Source of the DNA: Psettodes erumei
Taxonomy: Eukaryota; Chordata; Actinopteri; Pleuronectiformes; Psettodidae
Reading direction: 5' to 3'
NCBI GenBank assembly: GCA_016785225.1
Contig: JAFBJZ010000512.1
Location: 4,563,001 to 4,627,000, forward strand
Length of the DNA: 64,000 bases
The number at the start of each line of letters is the position of its first letter. Positions within the stretch are counted from its first letter, which is position 1. Position numbers and translations under genes: made by a program. This document shows, one piece after another, positions 54,239 through 64,000 of the stretch. The notes beneath the pieces were generated by a model. The model saw nothing but the letters and a program-made list of their open reading frames with translations, ran no database searches and was not told where the DNA came from.

Positions 54239-56802
54239 CTCCCTGCCCCCACTGTATTCACCATGAGTTCCATAATCTTCTTAAAAACCTCTGAGCTGCG
54301 ATGCCTTTGCAGTGCGACCAGCCGTGGCCAAACGCACCGAGACAAGGGAGAAGGGGTGAGGAGAGATGAGCCGGGGTGTCTTTAATGAATCGGGATCTAC
54401 GCTGGGGAGGGGAGTGCGGATAGATTTCCATTTAAATACGTCTCACTCACACGATTTGGCAGGTTGTTCCCATGGCAACAACTCGGATTGTGGCTGTGTG
54501 TGTCTTATTGTATGCGTCGGTGAGTCGTGACCTCTTTGCCTGACACCTTTAGCCGGTTAGTTTCGCTGCAGAGGCCCGGGGCCGACCGGTCGCTCTCATT
54601 TGGGAGGAGATTTTGCCGTCGCTCTCTTCCCCGATGTTAAGATTACTTCTGCTCTGCCAGTGAGGACTCCTCTGAAATACAGTGTTCTTCAGGCTGTCAG
54701 TTTTGACTGCACCTGTCAAAAAACCTGGCATTAAAAGGTACAATATGGTTTCAGATTGTGGATTAAACCTGACAAGTATGAATATATGCTGTATGGATAA
54801 ACAGTGAACAAAGACAGTGTAGACACTGGATACATGCCAAAAATATATGATAGATGGATGATAGGTGCACAGAAATGACACTTTATTACCTATTTACTGA
54901 TGATTTTCACTTATACATATATACCTTTACTTCACGCGACAGCATTTTTAAAAGGACAGGATTTTTCCTTTATGTGTGGTAATGTCGGTAAACTGCTAAT
55001 TTGTTTTCATTTTCAATTGTCCATTATTTCTTGAGATTTTACAGAAATGTATATTTGTACTTGTTGCTGGCATCTCATTTATCTGTTGTTCAGTCTTGAT
55101 GGAATCTCACTGCTCCCGCAAAGCGATCGGTCCTTCTGTTTGTCTCCAAATAAAGCAAAAAAGATAAAGTCACCATTTTCTGTGGATTTTCTGATTCATC
55201 AGTGTTTTTACAGATTTTATCTGTAAAATATATACTCTACTTTTGTGCCTGAACTCACCAAAACCTTAACCACAGTTGTGACAAATAAGATAAAAAAAAG
55301 TGGTATGAGTCTTTTTTTGTCATATGAGTTTCTGAGAGTGAAGTGATCCTGCCAATAAGGAAAACACTCATAAACTTTCTTTTCGAAGGAAATGACAAAC
55401 GCCAACTTTCTTGTTTGAAACACTTCCTGTTTATATAATATCTGCCCTATTATTAATTCAATAGAAGAAATGAAGGGGTTATACTGGATGTCCAAAACAA
55501 GACTAAACACTGTCTGAGACATTTAGAGTAAAAGGCGACACAACAATCATGATTTCAATATCGCGCTTGAAGTAATTTGGGCACATTCCAGAAATAACAG
55601 CCCGAATCAGTCGAAGAGAAACTGACCTGGATTATTCACAAGTGACCAAAAGGATTAAACCAGCCGTGCGCTGAACAGTTCAACCAACATGTCTCTTAAA
55701 CTCACGGCTGCAAAATCATGAGACATACAGACGGGCAGGACGGAGGGAGATCTGGGGGGGGGGCATTGTGATAAAGCACCAAAATGGAAGCCGCGTGCAC
55801 AAGCTAAATGGATTACTTCCCCTCAAATTGAGAGATCATTGTGTGTCAGGAAAACGGGACCCCATGCTGGCTTTCAGGCCAGGGGGTGCATTGAAGACTT
55901 GGGGTGTGTGCGAGCGGCTGGGGGCTCACTCATTTGCAGACGGAGCAGGGGGACAGGCAGAGCGGGATCTGACAGACTGCGGGAAGGCAGAGTCTGGGGG
56001 GGGGGGGGCAAACCTGACAGAATATCACAAACAGAGGGAGAAGCTCACATCGCCGCCGCTGATTGAAAAATACACAGAGCCCCCGCCACCCCGCTGTGCG
56101 GGCGCAGCCGTGGCGGCGCATGGTAAAAGACTGGCGAAGAATTGGGGTGCGATGGGGTGAGTTTACTTGTCAAAGGAAATGTGAGACAAATATGGATGCG
56201 AGTGCGCCTGCGTGGGATTGTGTGCATGAGTGTGTGTGTGTGTGTTGGTGTGGGTGCGTGTGACTAACTGAATGAGCTCACAGCACTGGCGTTGGATGGA
56301 AACGAACCCGCTCTCACATTACAGCGATATCAGTATTTTCTCCAGTAAAAAAAAAAAGTAGCGTAGCAGGCAATTATTTCAGTTTCATTAATTACATGAG
56401 TTTCACATGTGAAAAACTGAGTTGGGACTTTTTTTTTTTTTTACCGTTGCCTCTAAATGTCAAGCTGCAATCAAAGGACTCCAGCTTGAGCTGTGCCCTT
56501 TCCTCCCCCCTCCTGAACTCCCACCCTCATCCTCTCTCATGACTGTCGGATGAGTTCCCTCTCTGGAGTTCACTAGTTTCACTCTACTAAGCAAAAGGAT
56601 GGAAAACAATAATCAGAAAAACATCTTCCGTGACGCCGCCCACTGGCTTGTGAACAGCCAACACACCCTGCTTTATCATCTTTTTCCTCTAAATTGCATC
56701 ATAGTTAAAAAAAAAAAAAGTTGATTACAAATCATGTGGTATTGAAGAAGAGCTAAAAGCAGCGATTGAGAAAATAAACTGAGAATTAATATATTTGCAA
56801 CC

Positions 56803-56893
56803 AGTGGAGTCGCCCCCTATTGGCCGTTCAATAGAATACAGGTTTATGGCACCACTGCATTGGCTTCATTTTTCAGATCAGGAAGCTACAGCC
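56803..56893 (+). repeat. Dispersed teleost repeat of the GTGGAGTCGCCCCCT type
   Basis: AGTGGAGTCGCCCCCTATTG, then ATAGAATACAGGTTTATGGC, ACCACTGCATTGGCTTCAT and TTTCAGATC. The word order matches a short repeat I know from many percomorph genomes. Family name not assigned. Confidence 0.6.
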
Positions 56894-57719
56894 ATATATC
56901 TTATGGTCTATGGTTACTGTCCATCACTGGATACATGGCTCTCTGTACCTCTAAATCTACTACTGAATTCCCACAGTGTACTATCTTGTACGGGGTCACA
57001 TTTTGTTTCTTTTGTTCACTTTCTGACAGTTTCTTCCTCCCTGGCATTACATCATCTGAGCTGACAGCAGCCGCTGTTACTCAATCCACCTCTCGTCCCA
57101 CCCCTGGTGATTGACAGCTGTGGACACCGCTTGAAACAATGGGGCTCCAGATAAACTGCCTCTGCTCTCACAGGTCACAGGGTCAGACGGGGGGCCACCT
57201 GTGCGGGCTGGCAGCGCCATTTCGGTGCTCAGCCTCAACACGCACTGAATGACATGGTTCTCTTCCTCCCTGGAATGGCAGCAGACAGCGGTAAATTAAA
57301 AAGCTCTTTCTCCTAATAATTAGCCCCTCAGCGGGGGCGACCTTTGTGCCTCCCACAGCAGGAGAAGCACACAGGTAATTAATGCCCCCCCCGCCCCGCC
57401 CCACCCCAAGCCACCCTGCCCTCTTCCCCCTTCATGGTCTCACACACAGACGCACCTGCCCCATGGGGCAAGGGCTACATGGGCCAGTGGGTCCCCTCTG
57501 AAAATGATACCCTGTCCTCTGTGCCCCCTTTAAGCCCATGGGCATCCATGGGCAATGGCAAGGAAACTGTGTGTGTGTTTGGATGTGTGTGCATGTGTGA
57601 TGTGTAGGTGTGTGTGAGTGTTGTGTTTGTTGTATTGTGAGGAAAACAGTGATTACTTGAGGAAGTTGTTGCAGAAATGGCTGGTTTTGAAAGATGAACA
57701 GGGTGTCGTGAGTACGTTT

Positions 57720-57758
57720 TGTGTGTGTGTGTGTGTGTGAGAGAGAGCGAATGTGTTT

Positions 57759-57812
<54 letters not shown>

Positions 57813-57901
57813 ATATGCAAGCATCCATATGGGCTGTGTTTGTGTATGAAATTTGTTTTTGTGCATGTGCAAGGAAATCTATCCAAGCATGCATCCATAT
57901 G

Positions 57902-57942
<41 letters not shown>
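57720..57942. repeat. Cluster of three (TG)n runs with duplicated flank
   Basis: TG runs at 57720-57739, 57764-57809 and 57903-57942. The word GCATCCATATG occurs at 57821-57831 and again at 57891-57901, next to the second and third runs, which points to a local duplication. Confidence 0.9.
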
Positions 57943-57945
<3 letters not shown>

Positions 57946-58424
57946 CTTTGTTCGCTTGTGCATGCGTGTAATGGCGGGCTTTAGGCCGTCAGAATAGCTG
58001 TGTAATGGTGCGTGGTCCCTTTTGATAAGTCTTACAGTTGTGACTGCGGCCCCCGTCCTCTTATCTCCAGAGGACAATGTTGCACTCAGAGCAGCTGCCG
58101 CAACAAGCACAACACACACCGCCTCACACACTCTGCCGCTTCACAGCCCCCTCATTCATCTCTGCACACTCAACTTCACCCAGACATGTGCAGGCGCACA
58201 CACACATTTTTTTTTTTTTTTTCCCCAAGCACAGAAAAGCTCACGCGCGCGCTCGCGCAAATCGTCGTGCGCACCCAAACGCTCCAGTGCAAAAAGCTCT
58301 CTCCCGCATTCAATCTATCACAGAACACACACACACACCATCTCCACAGTCTAAACAACTTAGTTCTTATCTCTCCAACTCTTCCTGACTTGAAATTACT
58401 GCATCATTATCTGGCACTCACCTC

Positions 58425-58570
58425 CTTAAATGGTAATAATTGATAAAATGAGATTGATTAAGCATGCTATTAGTGCAGGATAATTGGCTTGATAATGAGC
58501 AGATTGCCTGCTAATTGCAGAAGAGATAATAGGCCTCAGATTTGTCTCAGGTGCAAACAGTGAAATTGCA
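58425..58570. promoter_or_regulatory. Candidate conserved non-coding element (enhancer-like)
   Basis: A repeat-free stretch dense in homeodomain-type words: GGTAATAATTGAT, GAGATTGATTAAGC, GGATAATTGG, TTGATAATGAG and GCTAATTGC. Such clustering is typical of developmental enhancers in vertebrate gene deserts. No alignment was possible, so function is inference. Confidence 0.3.
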
Positions 58571-61548
58571 GATATGCGCTGCGTGAAAACCGTACAGGGG
58601 AACGTGGCCAGATCTTTACCGTTCCTTCCTAGCGCAAAGCTAAGATCGGACGTACACTGGCATGGCACTCGAGCGAGTGCCGATTTTATGCATTAGAGAG
58701 AGAAGCAAAGAGCACGCATGATGGCCCTTCCCACAGTACACCTGACTGGATAAATTATGGAACACAGGAACTGGGTTGGCACTGGTCCTTGCTTCACATT
58801 TTAGAGTAGATTTTAAAGCCAGACTGCAGCTTTGGGAATGTTGACAAATTTATTAACTCTCCACCCACATCGGTGTCTATCTTATCTACTCCCCCCCCCC
58901 TTTCCCCGGCAGCGAAGAGTGCTCTGACAGACAAACACGGGGTCATTTCGGAAAAAGAAGTTCAACTTCATTTAATTTGCGATGTGTGACATCACCTGTA
59001 ACGGAGCCGTAGTGGCCAATAAAACATGAGAAGTTCACATTCCTGGTAGATTACTCTGTAACCTTGTTAAAGCCGGTTCCCTACCTCAGAATCACTGCAA
59101 AAAAAGATAAAATGCTGTTATAACTTTCTCGAGGTAAATTGCGCCGAAGCAATTTTCAAGCCCAGCCAACATGCGCGTGGCAAATGGTTACAGCATTCAG
59201 ACTCCGGCAGTCCTGCATGGCTTCCAAGTTTATTTTGATAAATCAAATTGTGCATAATGCCGGATAATAAGCCTTCAAACCCATGGACCTGTTGCTCAGA
59301 CCCATTGTGTTTTTATCATCTGACTGGTGCCTGCTGTCACATACCCCCATCACCAATGCAGCCCTCGTGTTTTTCTAATGCTGGGTTGTTATCTGTCTGA
59401 ACACCCGGCACAGCTGCATTCAGACGTTGGCACAGTAAGCAACAACACCAAATGCTACTTCTGCTGTTAACTTCACATCTGTGAGGACCACTGAAGAAGT
59501 CCTGCCTACAGAATATACCAATGTGCAGAGGTAACAGTATCTTTCGTGCATTTATACTTGTGGGTGCACCACTCCAAATGGGCTCTCTGGGTTACACTGT
59601 ATGTATTTCACCTTTCACTGATACCTGTGCAGGAAAAAAAAACATCCACATACTCCTGTGTGGCCTAACCCACCCTCAAAGTAAATTTGATGAGAGATGT
59701 TTCATTTATTCCGGCCCTGACACACTAAATAGTTCTTCACATGAATTTTAGAAAGATGGCAGCATCTAAGCTGCTCCCCACACTCTGCCGATTGGTCGGC
59801 TTCCAGCGTCTGGACTCAAATCCATTCTCAGTGGATGTTTGCTTTTTGGGTTTTTTCCAGATTAATACTATGTAGAGCAAACTGAGCCCGTCAGATTTAG
59901 CCTGACTTTGTAAGGCTAAATTTAGCACTAATGTTCCCTCTAAAATGATCACTTGGTCTGTATGTAAATATGGTCAGATGTTTAGTGGCGGGGACTTTGC
60001 TTAAGTTTTAGTGAATTGGTGCAGCTGACCCCCCCCCCCCACACACACACACACACATACACATTTCCTTCCTCTCTTGTTTTTTTTCTTCTCTTCCACT
60101 GGAGGTGTCTTTCAGCATCGCTGTCAATACGCTGGCCATCAATGGCCCACTGTCCTCCTGCCTGAGCCTCTGTTTGCCTTAGGGCTTCCCCCCCTCGCTC
60201 TGGGCAGCCTCCCTTTGTGTGGGAGAATCACAGGGAAAGAAAGCAAAGATGACGGAGGGGAGTTTTGGTAAACAGCAGCCTGTCACAGCTCAGCGGGAGA
60301 TGCTATAGCCACTGCCTCCTTTGCTGCCACCAGGGAGATTTTTAATCGCTGGGGCGTCTTAAAGAGCCATTTAGACAAAAGAGGGGTTTGTGTCGTCTCT
60401 GCAGAGCGGACTGGACACTGACAAACAACTGTGGGAGAACTGAGGGGTGCGTGGGGCAGCTGAGAGGGGTTCTGTTATGGTCAAGAGCCGGTCTGATTAA
60501 TGCCTGAATGTATACTGTACCGACAGATGGGCTGGGTCGTCACAGCAAGCCCGGCCGGGAATGTTTGGGTAGGAGTCACCTATAGAAAAAGAACAAGTAT
60601 TTCAAGCTTGAGGGCATTGCCGTGCTCCGTCTTGGCATCAGGTGCGAAGCAGGAAAAGGTATGAAAACTCACACCACCTTCATCCAGCTTTATTAGCCAC
60701 GGCGTTTCCAAGCCGCTGGGAAAATAGGACATTTAGAAGCATTTGTTCCAGGTTTATCTGATTTAATAACAGGATAATGTGAAGTTGGACCTGCTCAGCG
60801 CTCATCGGTGCATGCGGTGAGAGGAAGAGGATGTCAGATGTCCTAGTCTGGATTCCAGGCGTGTTCCCAGACAGCAGGCCACTGTGGCCGACTCAAGTCT
60901 CCGCTGTCATTAACCTACATCGCTCTAAATTACCTCTTATTCCCAATGAGGGGAGAGAGAGAAGTGTGGGGCCGCAGAAGAAAAAAGAAAGAAAGAAAGA
61001 AAACAGAGAACAAAGAAAAAAAAGGTAGAAGAAGTGAGGCTGGAAGGAAATTCAGGAGGTGCAGGCAGGAGAAAGGAGCCCAGGATAGATGAGGACGGTG
61101 ATGGAACGTGACAGGGAAGAAAAAACAGGAATGAATGAGAGGGGTGAGGCCCGAACCATTAGGAAATGAAAACCCAGCATAAAACTTTGTCATATTTTGT
61201 CACCGGATCCTGCATTAAAAGTGAAAAGTGTGATTTATTAGTGTTGTGTTTTCAGCATGAAAATGTAATTCATCGGACTGTAAATACTGGAGCTGCCTGC
61301 GTGTGTGTGTCATTCTCCTGACATTTGGGAATTCTGCCTTTTAATTAAAACGCTGGAGAGGGAGACAGAGATGGCGTGTCCTTGTATGTGTTGCACGCAT
61401 GTGACCGCGCGCCGCATGTGCAAGCTTCCACGATAAGCGCGTGCGCGCACGGGCCGCACTTTGTCATGTTTTTATGAAGTGTAATTAATGTGGCGTTCCG
61501 TCGGCTGCCATGCTCGAGTCTGGCACGGATTGGCCGCTGCGCTCACAC

Positions 61549-61551
<3 letters not shown>

Positions 61552-61580
<29 letters not shown>
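61552..61580. repeat. (AC)n microsatellite
   Basis: Pure AC run in intergenic DNA, followed by a short GA-rich stretch. Confidence 0.95.
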
Positions 61581-61581
<1 letters not shown>

Positions 61582-61659
61582 CACCAGGAGAGACTGAGAG
61601 AGACAGATAGACAGAGCTGACCAGACTCTGCAGAAAAAAACACACTCAACACACTCCAC

Positions 61660-61800
61660 TGCCTCAATTACCAAGCAGAAAAGAATGAAAATGATTATTG
61701 AATTCCAAGACAATTGCAACTGAGGCAAACAGTAATAAGTAATGGGCATGTTGTGCAAATTGATTATGGGGGAGAAATGGCCATGAAATTGAAAAACAAC
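61660..61800. promoter_or_regulatory. Candidate conserved non-coding element with POU/HOX-like words
   Basis: CCTCAATTACC, GATTATTGAATTCC, GACAATTGC, AGTAATAAGTAATGG and GTGCAAATTGATTATGG lie within 140 bp. The last resembles an octamer half site next to a TGATTA site. Evidence is compositional only. Confidence 0.3.
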
Positions 61801-64000
61801 AGTAATCAGAGAGCACAAAGAGCTGGAACAAAAGGGGGCCTGTTAGAAGGCAAAGAAAGGAGAGGAAAGGCAGAGATAGTGGACGGGCAGAGCAAGTGAT
61901 TGGCAGCCATTGACACGGTGACTGGCGGCTAAATGAACGGCTCCACACACACCTGATGCCTCTGGGCAAGTGGGCGGGGAGCGAGAGCATCTCAGGTGAC
62001 GCTGTGAAGTGGAAGAGAAAGATCGCAACTGTGATATGATTCACTTGGACACCGACCACACATGACGGGTCACAGACGGTCCACTCATGCGTGCTGCAGC
62101 TCCGTTTGGCGCGGGTCCTCTTTCGAGTTGTCCGAAAAGACCGGTTACCCTCTTTTTTTTTTTTCTTCCTTAGATTTGCCTTCATTTAGGGTCATGACCT
62201 TATGTGCGAGATGTGGAAACACTGATGTACTGTGTGTGTGGTTTTTTTTATGTCATCGGAAATTGAACATCTTTGGGGTTTTTACACTGCTGAGCAGATC
62301 AAATAAGTGGCTGCAGTTTCAGAATCAATTGCAGTTACTTTGTTATTTTGGACACAAAACTGGAGTTTTACGAGCAGAGTGAACAGCAACAATAGTTGTT
62401 CTACTCAGTACCTCTAATTTCCTTTGTCTTTTTTACCCAACACTAGAAGAACACTAAGGAGATTAGCTCAGTTTCTAAAGCTCGTACATACAGATGTGTC
62501 TTTTGTTACTCTTGCCCTTTCACCCTGCCAGCTCGCACTGAAATGGGATACAAGTTACAACCGAATGGATGTAAACAGTTATCAGAGTCTGATGCGAGCA
62601 GTATGTGGAAATGAACAAGAAACCCCGCGTTTCTCAAAACACTTGGGTGGGGGGTATTCATCGACACAATGCGCCTAGACATAACATACATTTTGCACAT
62701 GCACGCGGCGAATCAGACACAGTTTTGAAACTTTATATCCAAACAAACCTTTGCATTTCATACGGGCCAAAACTTCCACGTCCCTCCCCACCTGCTTGGG
62801 AGTCGTGCGCGTGCTTTTGGACCTATATCAACATACAGCTGAATGTGCTGTGAAGCCCTATGTTTGTCAGCGCTTCAAGAGCCTGGGATGTGTCGGAGCT
62901 GGCGAACGCCCCTCTGGAGGATAACCCCATCTCCTCACATCTCACTCCCTCCAAACAACATCCTTCAAAACAACCCCTCATCTTCATCCTTCCCTTCTTC
63001 CGATTTCCTTTTTCGTCCTCTCTCTCGCCTCGCACTTCGTTTGCGGATGCAAATGAAAAACAGTCCTAACCCAGACGCCAGACGTTCTAATGCTACGCTG
63101 AGGTGCTTTCAACCTCCCTTGCCGCCGTTTTGTTCCCGGATGGCAAGGGAACTGAGCGGGACAACTTTTCTTACTAATGGCCAGTAGTTAACTCCTGCTT
63201 TTGGGTGGGGGGGGGAACTAGTGTCTGTTCTGGAAAGTGTTGTCAGCACGATTGGCGTTTGTATGCCGTTCAAACCGAAATAGGAAGACTGGAGGCAAAC
63301 AAGACTGTTTTCAAAATAGCAAATGCGCGCGTGCGCGCAAATGCCAGGGTTTATGTTCCCCTGCCTCCCTGCATCAGCTTCGCCAAGTCATAACAAAGAC
63401 CAGACACCCTCTCAGCCGCATACAAGAAATCTCTGCAATATTGCACAGCATATGTGCATGAGGTGGCAATACCGGCACCCTGGTGAACAAAAACAAGAAC
63501 TTTACAGCGAGGTTGTGGGGAGTTTTTCAAACGGCAACACACAAAGAAGTGGCCTGAATAAGTCACATAAATGTGTAGGTGCAAGGTATTTGGCACAGGT
63601 GGAGGTATATGTGTGGATGGTGTATTACGAGCTGTTATTTGGGCTGTTCTTCAAGAAGGGGGTCACCGGAGTTGACAGGTGGGGTCTGTAAAAACTCCAT
63701 AAGGAAATGAAGAGCTGGGGAGGAGGGATTTCTCTCTTGACAGGTGACATTTAGGCGAACGTACCTGCTTTAAAAGCACTCATAAATCACAACTTTAGGG
63801 GGGGTGGGCAAAGGTGGAACTTTCCACAGTGGCGGGGGGGGGTGACCTTCGGTTTTAAAACAGGCAGATCACTTCAGCCAGTGAAATCTCAAAAAATCTT
63901 GTCATTCTACAACACTCAAAAAGAAACTTCATTTTGCTTTTTTCAGTTCTCACCTGACGTATCCGCCCCTGGGGGAAGGGGTTTGCTTTGACAGCACAAT

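Larger units (their letters stand above)
51376..58424. other. Intergenic DNA with repeat fragments
   Basis: Contains the GGAT-tail fragment, the GTGGAGTCG-type repeat and the TG cluster listed separately. The 51376-51545 stretch is repeat-free and enhancer-like in composition. No gene recognised. Confidence 0.7.
58571..64000. other. Intergenic DNA to the right edge, nothing coding
   Basis: Largely non-repetitive, with a C-run at 58890, G-runs near 63210 and 63830 and GAAA units near 60985. The 58950-59280 and 60650-60800 stretches look like possible conserved elements. No exon recognised on either strand. Confidence 0.7.

Noticed and set aside
57720..57942. Regularly spaced repeats resembling a CRISPR array
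   Set aside because: They are TG dinucleotide runs in vertebrate DNA, with no direct repeats and spacers of uniform size.
57475..58131. 218-residue minus-strand frame rich in Thr-His
   Set aside because: Produced by the (TG)n microsatellites, which keep several frames open.
27341..64000. Retrotransposon or transposase coding remnants
   Set aside because: No reverse transcriptase, integrase or transposase motif was recognised in any of the open frames.

Overview
The window is vertebrate genomic DNA, most likely from a percomorph teleost fish. It has split genes with GT-AG introns, very many (CA)n/(TG)n microsatellites, and short fragments of dispersed repeats that I recognise from percomorph genomes. 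No bacterial, phage or viral organisation is visible.

Positions 1 to about 27,340 hold the 3' two thirds of one plus-strand gene, the Eph receptor tyrosine kinase EphA4. Thirteen coding exons (3410-22988) join with consistent phases into 660 residues plus a stop: first fibronectin III domain, second fibronectin III domain, transmembrane helix, juxtamembrane YVDP/TYEDP tyrosines, complete kinase domain, SAM domain and a C-terminal MVPV. The lengths and phases follow the conserved Eph exon plan. The missing 5' exons (signal peptide, ephrin-binding domain, Cys-rich/EGF region) must lie to the left, because 1-3409 is intron. The stop is followed by an inferred 3' UTR of about 4.35 kb ending near the AATAAA at 27317. 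Which teleost paralogue this is (epha4a, epha4b or epha4l) cannot be decided here.

From about 27,340 to 64,000 I find no convincing gene on either strand. The open reading frames there are short, low in complexity or driven by microsatellites. This fits the large gene-poor interval known downstream of EPHA4 in tetrapods, which carries long-range enhancers. Several stretches look like conserved non-coding elements (clustered TAATTA, TGATTA and POU-like words, little simple repeat). That is only a compositional impression until aligned to other fish.

The remaining structure is repetitive: two opposite-orientation copies of a TTAGCTTAGC-type element (1398-1703 and 12856-12923), the first with a perfect 38-bp palindrome; two opposite copies of an ATTGCCATGAAATTT-type repeat; a degenerate TACTATG-type array; a GTGGAGTCGCCCCCT-type fragment; a repeat tail ending in GGAT units; a pure (CTG)12; a very strong G-quadruplex motif; and several C-run tracts on the sense strand of epha4. 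I found no CRISPR array, tRNA, rRNA, mobile-element coding gene or undescribed gene system.
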